Shown: one piece after another, positions 1 through 6,530 of the stretch | Layout: each line of letters begins with the position of its first letter | Numbering within the stretch: the first letter of the stretch is position 1 | DNA from: Burkholderiales bacterium | GTDB lineage: Bacteria; Pseudomonadota; Gammaproteobacteria; Burkholderiales; Casimicrobiaceae | Direction: 5' to 3' | Assembly: GCA_031275075.1 (NCBI GenBank) | Contig: JAISPI010000114.1 | Span: 1-11,439 of the forward strand | DNA length: 11,439 nt | Made by a program: the position numbers and the translations under genes | The notes under the pieces: model-generated | What the model saw: the letters and a program-made list of their open reading frames with translations, nothing else | What the model was told of the DNA's origin: nothing | The model's database searches: none

Positions 1-1680
1 TGTCTGGCGTCATTTCTGCTGATCACAACGTTTTTCTATACGCAATCGCCAGTGGCTTTATTGACCTCGTTGCTGGCGTTTTTCGCGTTGGGCGGCGCGC
101 TTGATGCAATCTTCCTGCCGGGTGCTTCGCTTGAAAGCGCGCATATTCGGCGGACGATGAAACGTTTTTCGATTCTGGTGTTGCAGGGGATTCCGATCGC
201 GTTGTTGCTTTTCATGCTGTTCCCACGGTTGTCGGCACCGCTGTGGGGATTGCCGCAGATGCAAGTAGCACAGACCGGCTTGTCGGAAAGCATGGGGCCG
301 CTCGATATCTCCGAACTGTCGTTGTCCGACGCGATCGCTTTCCGGGTCGATTTCGAAGGGCCACCGCCGCCCAATGCGCAACGTTACTGGCGCGGCCCAG
401 TGTTTTCTTTTTACGATGGCGTGAGTTGGCGACCGGGGATGACAGTGATGGCAAGGCCTGAACCGGCAACGCTAGATGAAACGGAAATTCGCTACACCGT
501 GGTACTGGAGCCGCATTATCGGCAATGGCTTTTTGCGTTGGAATTGCCGTCTCAGTTGCCGCAACGGCTCAGCGGTGACGCCAACGAAATCAGTCGGCGC
601 TTTGCGTATCTGACGGCAACACAGCAATTGTTGTCGGTGGTACCGGTCAGTCAGTCGTTGCGTTATACACAAACATCGGTGTTGCGTTCTCATCATCCGG
701 CATTACAAAGCGAGGCCGCACAAAATCTGCGCTTGCCGCGAGACAGCAATCCAAAAACGCGCGAGTTGGCGCAGCAGTTGCGGCGTGAGGGCTCGACGCC
801 GCAAGAGTACGTACAGGCGGTGTTGAACTATTTTCACAACGAACCATTTTCATATACGTTATTTCCGGAATACATCGAAAAAAATCCGATCGACGGATTT
901 TTGTTCGAAACACGCGCCGGTTTTTGTGAACACTACGCGACGGCATTCGTGGTGTTGATGCGGGCGGCGCAGGTGCCGGCACGGGTAGTGACCGGCTATC
1001 AGGGCGGTGAAATCAACCCGCAAGGTGGCTATCTGATCGTTCGCCAATCGGACGCCCATGCCTGGGCGGAGGTATTGATCGACGGTGAGTGGTTGCGCGT
1101 CGATCCTACGGCGGCAGTGGCACCGGACAGGATCGAATATGGTTTGGGTCGGGCGCTGCCCAACGAAGCGCGGGTACCGACATTTGCGCGGCTCGACGCC
1201 GGTTGGCTCAAAGCGTTGGCGCTCAATTGGGACGCGCTCAAACATGCGTGGACGCGTCATGTGGTCGAATTTGATTACAAACGGCAACGGGAATTGTGGC
1301 GCGATTGGCGTATCGACGGTGCGCTGTGGAAAGTGGTGGGAATGTTGACCGGCTTGGCGATCATCTGGATCGGTGTGCTGGCTTTGTTTTTGGCGTGGAG
1401 GACACGCCGAGGTGAACCGGCGCAGATATTGTGGCGGACATTGTGCGCGCGGCTGGCTCGAGCCGGTTTACCGCGTGAAATGGACGAAGGGCCATTGAAC
1501 TACCTGGCGCGGGCAGGAGACCGTTGGCCGACATGGCGTGCGACGTTAACGCGAATGGCGCAGGCGTATGTGGTGTTGCGCTACGCAGCGCCGACGATAC
1601 GCCAGCGCAACCTGGCATTGCGGCAATTACGTCAGGGGCTTAGAACATTACCGGAAGCGCAGCGATTACGTTCTTTATAG
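1..1680 (+). CDS. tgpA: TgpA-family membrane transglutaminase-like protein (DUF3488/transglutaminase core/DUF4129), 5' truncated by the window edge
   Basis: The frame is open from base 1, so the GTG at 52 is an internal valine and the true start lies upstream. 559 residues are visible; family members usually have about 650-700. The visible N-terminus holds hydrophobic segments (about residues 5-35 and 50-70) of the DUF3488 membrane domain. A periplasmic transglutaminase core follows with the full triad: Cys309 in GFCEHYAT (925-927), His353 in DAHAW (1057-1059) and Asp368 in VDPT (1102-1104). A further membrane helix lies at about residues 447-468, and the cytoplasmic C-terminal part resembles DUF4129. 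P. aeruginosa TgpA, the best known relative, is important for viability, but its substrate is not firmly known. In many Proteobacteria such genes follow a MoxR ATPase and a DUF58 gene; that context would lie left of the window. The gene converges on yjbQ with 124 nt between. The family call is strong; the symbol rests on family membership only. Confidence 0.9.
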   Translation, partial: CLASFLLITTFFYTQSPVALLTSLLAFFALGGALDAIFLPGASLESAHIRRTMKRFSILVLQGIPIALLLFMLFPRLSAPLWGLPQMQVAQTGLSESMGPLDISELSLSDAIAFRVDFEGPPPPNAQRYWRGPVFSFYDGVSWRPGMTVMARPEPATLDETEIRYTVVLEPHYRQWLFALELPSQLPQRLSGDANEISRRFAYLTATQQLLSVVPVSQSLRYTQTSVLRSHHPALQSEAAQNLRLPRDSNPKTRELAQQLRREGSTPQEYVQAVLNYFHNEPFSYTLFPEYIEKNPIDGFLFETRAGFCEHYATAFVVLMRAAQVPARVVTGYQGGEINPQGGYLIVRQSDAHAWAEVLIDGEWLRVDPTAAVAPDRIEYGLGRALPNEARVPTFARLDAGWLKALALNWDALKHAWTRHVVEFDYKRQRELWRDWRIDGALWKVVGMLTGLAIIWIGVLALFLAWRTRRGEPAQILWRTLCARLARAGLPREMDEGPLNYLARAGDRWPTWRATLTRMAQAYVVLRYAAPTIRQRNLALRQLRQGLRTLPEAQRLRSL

Positions 1681-1761
1681 GCTTTTCGCCTTGGTTTTTA
1701 CCAACGGGAAGTCGTGCATTTGCGCTTTGCCCTATTAGAGCAGATTTGATTTTATCGTGCA

Positions 1762-1780
1762 CACATCTTTGTTAGATGTG
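1762..1780. other. Small hairpin in the convergent tgpA/yjbQ spacer
   Basis: A perfect 7-bp inverted repeat (CACATCT at 1762-1768, AGATGTG at 1774-1780) with a 5-nt loop lies between the two convergent genes. It could help end transcription from either side, but neither flank has a convincing U-tract. A second, weaker 5-bp repeat (TTGGT/ACCAA, 1691-1704) sits nearer the end of the transglutaminase gene. A terminator role is inference. Confidence 0.35.
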
Positions 1781-1804
1781 ACTTGAGTGTTTTCTGTGAA
1801 CGGC

Positions 1805-2221
1805 TTACTCTCCGATAATTTTAACAAGCACCCGCTTGTCGCGCATGCCGTCAAACTCGCCGTAAAATATTTGCTCCCAGGTTCCAAAATCGAGTTTGCC
1901 ATTTGTGATCGCAACGACAACTTCGCGCCCCATCACAGTGCGTTTCAGGTGCGCGTCGGCGTTGTCTTCATAGCCGTTATGATCGTATTGATCATGAGGT
2001 TTTTCCGGCGCAAGCTTTTCCAGCCAACGCTCGAAGTCACGGTGCAAACCGCTCTCATCGTCATTGATAAAAACGCTCGCCGTGATGTGCATGGCGTTTA
2101 CAAGGCACAGACCTTCACGTATGCCGCTCTCGGTGAGCGAGGCTCTGACCTGCGGCGTGATGTTGACCAGCGCACGACGGGTTTTGGTATGAATGTGCAG
2201 TTCTTTTTTGTATGACTTCAT
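1805..2221 (-). CDS. yjbQ: YjbQ family protein (UPF0047, secondary thiamine-phosphate synthase-like)
   Basis: A 138-residue protein of the size typical for UPF0047/YjbQ. Family landmarks are visible: NAMHITASVFIND (conserved His and Thr-Ala-Ser), HRDFERW, then EDNADAHLK with its metal/anion-site acidic and His residues, and the C-terminal GTWEQIFYGEFDG. E. coli YjbQ shows weak thiamine-phosphate synthase activity in complementation, but the physiological role is unsettled. The start at 2221 is preferred over an in-frame ATG at 2248. It has a GGGAG ribosome site about 7 nt upstream, and the 9 extra residues of the longer form look unlike the family N-terminus (MKSYKKELHIHT fits). It is the last gene of the minus-strand run gluQ-BPH-hslR-yjbQ, 41 nt after hslR. 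The family is sure; the function is not. Confidence 0.92.
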   Translation of the reverse strand: MKSYKKELHIHTKTRRALVNITPQVRASLTESGIREGLCLVNAMHITASVFINDDESGLHRDFERWLEKLAPEKPHDQYDHNGYEDNADAHLKRTVMGREVVVAITNGKLDFGTWEQIFYGEFDGMRDKRVLVKIIGE

Positions 2222-2262
2222 GAATGGGCTCCCTATTCTGAGGCGCAATGAGAAAAAAGGGT

Positions 2263-2679
2263 TTAAGACTCGTTCAGAAAATCCTCAAGGACGCGGCGGT
2301 CGCGTTTGGTTGGGCGCCCTGGAAAACGCGGCGCTGACAGGGTGCGCTGCTGCTCAAGCAGCGTTTGTCTGGCAGCGAGACTGGCAGCAGTTTCTTCATA
2401 AAGCGCAGAGGCTAACGGTGCCGACAAACGCCGGTCACTGAGCGCGCGAACGGTGAAAGTCCATGTCAATCCCTCTTTGCGAACCGTCAGTGTGTCTCCG
2501 GCGCGTAAAGTGCGGGACGGTTTGATCCGCTCATCGTCGAGCCGCACATGGCCTTTGTCGATGGCTTCGACAGCCAAGCCGCGGGTTTTGAAAAAACGGG
2601 CTGCCCACAGCCATTTATCAACCCGTACTGCGGCGATGGCAGTATCTTCGGCAGACAAAGCGGCAGCACGGGAAGACAT
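2263..2679 (-). CDS. hslR: Heat shock protein Hsp15 (S4 domain, ribosome-associated)
   Basis: A 138-residue protein close to E. coli Hsp15 (133 residues). The S4 RNA-binding domain begins at VDKWLWAARFFKTR (about residues 19-32), continues through GHVRLDDERIKPSRTLRAGD and is followed by the Hsp15 region LTWTFTVRALSDRR. The C-terminus is basic (RFPGRPTKRDRR), as is usual. Hsp15 is a heat-induced protein that binds 50S subunits carrying a nascent chain-tRNA after premature dissociation and helps recycle them. The start lies 4 nt after the BPH stop codon (TAA-ACAC-ATG) with no purine-rich ribosome site, which points to translational coupling to BPH. The roughly 18-residue Ala/Ser-rich N-terminal extension is not diagnostic, so a slightly later start cannot be excluded. 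Confidence 0.93.
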   Translation of the reverse strand: MSSRAAALSAEDTAIAAVRVDKWLWAARFFKTRGLAVEAIDKGHVRLDDERIKPSRTLRAGDTLTVRKEGLTWTFTVRALSDRRLSAPLASALYEETAASLAARQTLLEQQRTLSAPRFPGRPTKRDRRVLEDFLNES

Positions 2680-2683
2680 GTGT

Positions 2684-3253
2684 TTACACAGAGGCCAGAC
2701 GGGTTTTATAAAGCGTCAGCGGCAGTGCTGTGTTTTTATCAAATGCCGCACCGGAATCAATCCCCAGCCGGGCGATGGTTTCGGCGCTGTCGACGTGCGG
2801 ATACACCGCGCTCATCGCGCCAAGGGCGAAATCCCGCCCCGAACCAGCTGCCCAAAAGCGGGTGTATTCAAACACTTCGCGCATTGAGTAAATGCCGAAA
2901 ATGCCTTGTGCGTTGGCGATCAACGCAGTCATCTGGCTCGATTCGTAAGGATCATCATCTTCTTCTTTCGGATTCAGAAAATGCAGTTCTTTCAACTGCG
3001 GGTGCAGTTTACGAAAACTTTCAAAGATTGCCATCTTGTTCGAAAGATCAAGCGGATTTTGTGTCAGCAGGCTTTCGAAAACCAACTGATGCGCGGCCGA
3101 ACCGCACAGTGCGATATAGCTGCCGTGGTGATACAGAATTTTTTCGTAGCTTTGATCATAGGGGGCTGCCAGCTTGGTATCACCAAAAGTGGTAAGCGAA
3201 TCGGCAGCGATAACAACTTCGTCGTTCTTGCGTACAACAACCAATGTGGTCAT
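2684..3253 (-). CDS. Beta-proteobacterial proteasome homologue (BPH), HslV-like Ntn hydrolase/peptidase
   Basis: A 189-residue protein. After removal of Met1 it begins TTLVVVRKNDEVVIAADS, which aligns with HslV (TTIVSVRRNGKVVIGGDG), giving the N-terminal nucleophile Thr1 and active-site Asp17. The likely active-site lysine is Lys37 (mature numbering, in SYEKILY), set about four residues later than HslV Lys33. Further proteasome-fold signals are IALCGSAAH (residues about 47-55) and AAGSGRDFALGAM. The acidic EEDDDP segment near residue 100 and the length differ from HslV (about 175). This matches the BPH group, characterised in Thiobacillus and Cupriavidus as double-ring assemblies without an obvious ATPase partner. 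The start at 3253 is chosen because an upstream ATG (3301) would add 16 residues and mask the Thr nucleophile. No hslU-like ATPase is adjacent. The 3' end is tightly linked to hslR. The proteasome-fold family is certain; the BPH subgroup is very likely. Confidence 0.88.
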   Translation of the reverse strand: MTTLVVVRKNDEVVIAADSLTTFGDTKLAAPYDQSYEKILYHHGSYIALCGSAAHQLVFESLLTQNPLDLSNKMAIFESFRKLHPQLKELHFLNPKEEDDDPYESSQMTALIANAQGIFGIYSMREVFEYTRFWAAGSGRDFALGAMSAVYPHVDSAETIARLGIDSGAAFDKNTALPLTLYKTRLASV

Positions 3254-3274
3254 GAAAATAATCTCGTTCGTAAA

Positions 3275-3287
3275 GACGCCAAGCGTC
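3275..3287 (-). other. Short hairpin in the BPH 5' leader
   Basis: GACGC (3275-3279) and GCGTC (3283-3287) form a 5-bp GC-rich stem with a 3-nt loop, about 20 nt upstream of the BPH start codon. A second inverted repeat, GGCGC/GCGCC, flanks the TATAAT element just upstream. A role in mRNA stability or thermal control of translation is possible but unproven; it may be chance. Confidence 0.3.
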
Positions 3288-3300
3288 GGGAAAAGGCGCA

Positions 3301-3306
3301 ATTATA
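3301..3306 (-). promoter_or_regulatory. Candidate -10 element for the BPH-hslR(-yjbQ) transcript
   Basis: On the minus strand there is an exact TATAAT about 47 nt upstream of the BPH start codon and 19 nt after the gluQ stop. At 16-17 nt spacing no good -35 box is present (GTAATA or similar). A perfect TTGACA occurs further up (3334-3339), but the 27-nt gap is too wide. No clear sigma-32 pattern was found even though the downstream genes belong to heat-shock families. Confidence 0.4.
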
Positions 3307-3325
3307 CGCGCCTGCCTCTGTCATA

Positions 3326-4282
3326 TTACGTGATGTCAAAAGGGGCTGGTAACGAGATGACACGGGGAATGGCATTTTGGTTCCAGTGAGCAATTGCCCA
3401 GTCCCAGAACGCGCCAAGCGATGAGAACGATTGCGACGGCTGCGGTTGCGCCAGAAAACGCCAGGCAGCGGACAATGCGGGCAGCGGATTTTCCGGCAAT
3501 GCCGGCGCCCGCGTTTGTTTGGACAATTTTTGCCCTTCCGGGGTGGCGGCGATTGGAATGTGTAAATACCTGGGGGGAGGGTGGCCGAGGCATTCATAGA
3601 GCCACAAATGGCGCGGCGTCAACGCCAGCAGGTCGGCGCCGCGCACGATATCGGTGATGCCCTGATCAATATCATCGACGACAACAGCCAAATGGTAAGC
3701 ATAAAAACCGTCGCGGCGTTTCAGGATGAAGTCGCCGCACTCGCTGAGCAAGTGTTGGGTTTGCTCGCCTTGCACGCGATCAGTGAAAAAGCGCGGCGTT
3801 TCAGGGACGCGCAGCCGCCAGGCGAAGGTTTCATGGTTTTTGAAGGGGATTGCCGTGCCGGACGCAGGGCGGCAGCTTCCGGGATAAACGCGTTCGCCGG
3901 ACGCGCCGAGCGGTGCGTGTTGTAAATGTTGGCGGCTACAAGAACAGGGGTAGACCAGCCCTTTGTCGATCAAAGTATTGAGTGCATGCTGGTATTGGGT
4001 GCCGCGCGTTGATTGTCGCGGTGTTTCTGCGTCCCAGTGGAAGCCATATCGGCGCAACGTTTGAAAAATGTCTTCAGCGGCGCCGGGTACTTCACGATCG
4101 CTGTCAACATCCTCGATGCGCACAAACCATTGGCCATGAACTTGTCTGGCGTCACAGTAACTCGCCAGCGCCGCCAACAGCGAACCGAAGTGCAACGGGC
4201 CGGTTGGCGACGGGGCAAAGCGTCCGCGATAAAGACTGCCGGAATGGCGGGGCGGAAGCGAAGAAAAAGCATGAGCAGGCAT
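3326..4282 (-). CDS. gluQ: Glutamyl-Q tRNA(Asp) synthetase
   Basis: A 318-residue GluRS-like protein without an anticodon-binding domain, the hallmark of GluQ-RS (E. coli about 300). It glutamylates the queuosine at position 34 of tRNA(Asp), using ATP and Glu. Class I signatures are visible: RFAPSPTGPLHFGS (residues 21-34, the HIGH box as HFGS) and KLSKQ at 252-256 (the KMSKS box). The zinc site reads Cys113-x-Cys115 ... Tyr133-x3-Cys137, the C-x-C...Y-x3-C pattern of E. coli YadB. FVRIEDVD (53-60) and FYAYHLAVVVDD (193-204) match the catalytic core. The ATG at 4282 is the only in-frame ATG near the motif. AGGA lies directly against it with no spacer, so the ribosome site is odd. The gene follows the beta-helix gene by 27 nt with no evident terminator and precedes BPH by 72 nt. 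Confidence 0.96.
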   Translation of the reverse strand: MPAHAFSSLPPRHSGSLYRGRFAPSPTGPLHFGSLLAALASYCDARQVHGQWFVRIEDVDSDREVPGAAEDIFQTLRRYGFHWDAETPRQSTRGTQYQHALNTLIDKGLVYPCSCSRQHLQHAPLGASGERVYPGSCRPASGTAIPFKNHETFAWRLRVPETPRFFTDRVQGEQTQHLLSECGDFILKRRDGFYAYHLAVVVDDIDQGITDIVRGADLLALTPRHLWLYECLGHPPPRYLHIPIAATPEGQKLSKQTRAPALPENPLPALSAAWRFLAQPQPSQSFSSLGAFWDWAIAHWNQNAIPRVISLPAPFDIT

Positions 4283-4309
4283 TCCTGCATTTTATGCTGA
4301 AAAACACGA

Positions 4310-6139
4310 TCAGGAAAAACGGCGCAGAGCGGTGAAGGCAAGCAGTCCCAACAATCCGGTTAAAAGCGTCAGTCCTTTGCTGTCGAGCGCCGGAACGGAT
4401 GCGGTAGCGGAAAGGTTTCCTTTCTGCGATTGCAAAAACCAGCCGTTGCCGACTTTGACGAGATGGTATTCGTAAGCGCCTGCGATGACGGGATGAGCAA
4501 GTGTGAACACGGCATCGGAAACACCCTGGACTTGTACAATTTGAATACCGTCACCGGCGGTCAACGCGCCTGAACCGCCTGCGTTTTGAATATCAAGCGT
4601 TACCGTACCATCTGTATTACCTTCGATAACAAGCCGGTCGGTCGTTGTGGGGACAGCGCCATCGTCGAGCGTGGAGTTCATGACTATCGTACTTCCGTTA
4701 TTGGCCGTATAGTTTTGAATGACAGTCAGAGTCGTGAAGGCGGATTCTATCGGCGGCGAAAAAAGAATATGGCTGTTGTCCTGTGTCAATCCGGTGACGA
4801 CGGAGTCACCAGTCATCGTCCACTGTGTATTGCTTTCCAGCGTAAGGTTCGATGTGCTTGTTTCATCGACATTTGCCGTGCCGGACAGTTGACTGGCGTT
4901 TTTGGCGGTCATGTCGAGCGCGCTGGCAATCGTGTTTTGTCTTACGTCGATAAAGACGCCGGAGTTGTTGACAAGCGTGGTACGGTCGAGTGTCAATGCG
5001 ATTGCGCTGCCTCTGACCAAAATACCGTGCAGGTTGCTGGTCAACGTGCTGTTGCTGACTTGAATCGTACTGTTGGACGGAACGACAGCCCAGGACTGGA
5101 TGGCGGCTGCGCTTGTGTTTCCGATGACGTTCCAGGTACCGTTGTTGACGGAGACCGTTCCGCCGTTATTGATGGCCAAGCCAAGTGCTGTTTTCGCTGA
5201 AACAGTGACATCGGAAGAACCTTGCAACAGGGTTTGCCCATTTTCGGAAGCGGCTGCGCCATAGGCGGTACCGTTATCGGACTGAACGTGAAAATGAGTC
5301 ATGTCGCCGGTGACGGTGATGATGCCGCTGTCTGATCTGCTGCCCCATGCGCTGGTGTCGTTTTTGGCGGTAACTGTTCCTGTAACGTTGTTAGCCGTTA
5401 TCTGGCCGGCAGCATCCGTGTAGAGTCCAAGAGCAGCATTCCCTGCGACGGTCATCGCTACCGTACCGGTTGCCGTGATTTGTCCATCTCTCTGCGCCCA
5501 GAGAGCTCCTTGATTCTGCCCCCATGCAGCATCGATTCCGTCCATCGTAATCGTGGCGTTTTCCACCGACAGGTGTCCGCGATCGTCCGCAAACAATCCC
5601 AAACCGTTGGTTCCGTTGGCGTGGGTATGGATAAACGTATTTCCCGTTAAAGTGATCGAGCTGTCGGTTGTTGCATAAACGCCAATAGGTCTGTCTGATT
5701 TGGCGTCTATCGACAGATTGGCGGCTGTGATTGAAGGGCGAAAGGCGCCGTTGAGAGTTACTGCGGAAAGTCCGGTAGCACTGATAATTTCGGCAGACGC
5801 GCCATATCCTTCGGCTTGAATGATGGAGCCGGTTCCGAGATCGATACTGCCGCCATTTCTGCTGTTGACGACACCGACAGCGCCACTTTTAAGATTGATG
5901 GCGGTGATTCCGCCGCCGCCAGTGACGATGATTCCTTTGGGCTGTCCACCGGAAGTGCCGTCGGCTTCCAGCGCGGAAGTTGAATAGCCGGAGACGGTGA
6001 CTGTATCGCCACTATCCATTTGACGAGGCGGAACGGTGCCTGTGATAGTGGCGGTGTAGTCGGTCGCTATCGCCGCAGTGGCGACGAGAGCGACGGCGGC
6101 AAACACTGCGCTGATCTGTAAACGCTTGAAAATTTTCAT
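4310..6139 (-). CDS. Secreted autotransporter-like beta-helix protein with an IPTL-CTERM-like C-terminal tail, no translocator barrel
   Basis: A 609-residue protein. It has a Sec signal peptide (basic start, hydrophobic core, probable cleavage after the AIA at residues 23-25). A long Gly/Thr/Asn/Ser-rich region with no cysteine follows, made of irregular rungs of roughly 20 residues such as ALGLYTDAAGQITANNV, typical of right-handed parallel beta-helices in autotransporter passengers. Residues about 500-572 (DRLVIEGN...GGSGALTAGDGIQIVQV...FTLAHPVIAGAYEYHLV...GWFLQS) closely resemble the type 1 autochaperone module (AC_1) that normally precedes the outer-membrane barrel. Instead of the roughly 280-residue barrel, it ends with VPALDSKG (582-589), a hydrophobic helix and ALRRFS. 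This resembles an IPTLxxWG-CTERM sorting tail with Trp replaced by Lys. The start has a GGAG site 7 nt upstream. The gene is complete, with no barrel remnant before gluQ. The function is unknown; a surface or periplasmic structural/adhesive role is inferred. A degenerate autotransporter that gained a hydrophobic tail by chance is the alternative. Confidence 0.85.
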   Translation of the reverse strand: MKIFKRLQISAVFAAVALVATAAIATDYTATITGTVPPRQMDSGDTVTVSGYSTSALEADGTSGGQPKGIIVTGGGGITAINLKSGAVGVVNSRNGGSIDLGTGSIIQAEGYGASAEIISATGLSAVTLNGAFRPSITAANLSIDAKSDRPIGVYATTDSSITLTGNTFIHTHANGTNGLGLFADDRGHLSVENATITMDGIDAAWGQNQGALWAQRDGQITATGTVAMTVAGNAALGLYTDAAGQITANNVTGTVTAKNDTSAWGSRSDSGIITVTGDMTHFHVQSDNGTAYGAAASENGQTLLQGSSDVTVSAKTALGLAINNGGTVSVNNGTWNVIGNTSAAAIQSWAVVPSNSTIQVSNSTLTSNLHGILVRGSAIALTLDRTTLVNNSGVFIDVRQNTIASALDMTAKNASQLSGTANVDETSTSNLTLESNTQWTMTGDSVVTGLTQDNSHILFSPPIESAFTTLTVIQNYTANNGSTIVMNSTLDDGAVPTTTDRLVIEGNTDGTVTLDIQNAGGSGALTAGDGIQIVQVQGVSDAVFTLAHPVIAGAYEYHLVKVGNGWFLQSQKGNLSATASVPALDSKGLTLLTGLLGLLAFTALRRFS

Positions 6140-6284
6140 TGCTAAGCTCCACCAAAATTTGATTTCATGCTTGTTTCCTGTCCTGAATCCGGTCAGAAAA
6201 AACGAAGCCGCGCGATGAAAGCGAGTAGTCTATCAACCCGACCAGGAGAGTGTTGGCGCGGAAAGGAATACGCAAACAGAACGC

Positions 6285-6305
6285 GGCTCTATTTTTGTCA
6301 GAGCC
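6285..6305. other. Hairpin near the 5' end of the beta-helix gene leader
   Basis: GGCTCT (6285-6290) and AGAGCC (6300-6305) form a 6-bp stem with a 9-nt A/T-rich loop, extendable past one mismatch by CG/CG. It lies about 145 nt upstream of the beta-helix start codon. On the minus strand it would sit at the very start of the transcript if the promoter at 6310-6337 is real. It could instead be a weak terminator. There is no U-tract on the minus strand. Confidence 0.35.
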
Positions 6306-6309
6306 ACGT

Positions 6310-6337
6310 ATTTTAAGTTCCGTAAAAAGCGGTAAAA
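6310..6337 (-). promoter_or_regulatory. Possible promoter of the beta-helix protein gene
   Basis: On the minus strand TTTTAC (6332-6337) is separated by 16 nt from TAAAAT (6310-6315), a plausible but imperfect sigma-70 pair in an A/T-rich patch. It would give a leader of about 160 nt before the ATG at 6139. It is based on motif likeness only, and other A/T-rich hexamers nearby could serve. Confidence 0.3.
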
Positions 6338-6370
6338 CTTTTTTGGAATTTAGATAGAGATAACAGATTT

Positions 6371-6412
6371 CCCTCTACTCTCTCCCTTGGGGAGAGAAGT
6401 TGGGAGAGAGGG
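6371..6412. repeat. Nested palindrome, REP-like intergenic repeat unit
   Basis: An outer stem CCCTCT (6371-6376)/AGAGGG (6407-6412) encloses a perfect 8-bp inner stem, TCTCTCCC (6379-6386)/GGGAGAGA (6390-6397), with a 3-nt loop. The purine/pyrimidine-biased CTCTCCC...GGGAGAG pattern is of the kind found in dispersed extragenic repeats of many Proteobacteria. Whether this one is repeated elsewhere in the genome cannot be seen from one window. The plus-strand side is followed by a short T-rich stretch, but no plus-strand gene reads into it. Confidence 0.5.
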
Positions 6413-6446
6413 CTTTTGTTACATCAGAAAGATTGTTTCGGTGTTG

Positions 6447-6466
6447 TGCGACGTTGGGTTGTCGCA
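6447..6466. repeat. Inverted repeat, part of the 6371-6560 palindrome cluster
   Basis: TGCGAC (6447-6452) and GTCGCA (6461-6466) form a perfect 6-bp stem with an 8-nt loop. Alone it could be chance. It is noted because it lies between two stronger palindromes in the same gene-free stretch. Confidence 0.35.
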
Positions 6467-6530
6467 GTTCGTTTCACTCGAAGGCGACCTATCCCATCGC
6501 ATTTGCGGGAAGCAAACCCCGTCAACTTCG

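Noticed and set aside
2548..3195. Plus-strand open frame of 215 codons opposite hslR and BPH
   Set aside because: It lies fully antisense to two recognised genes, has no ribosome site, and its translation resembles no known protein; it is a shadow frame.
2684..3253. Naming the HslV-like gene hslV
   Set aside because: The active-site spacing, acidic insertion, lack of an adjacent hslU and overall wording fit the BPH group better than HslV.
3301..3339. TTGACA (3334-3339) paired with TATAAT (3301-3306) as a strong promoter for BPH
   Set aside because: The spacer is 27 nt, about 10 nt too long for sigma-70; only the -10 element is kept, at low confidence.
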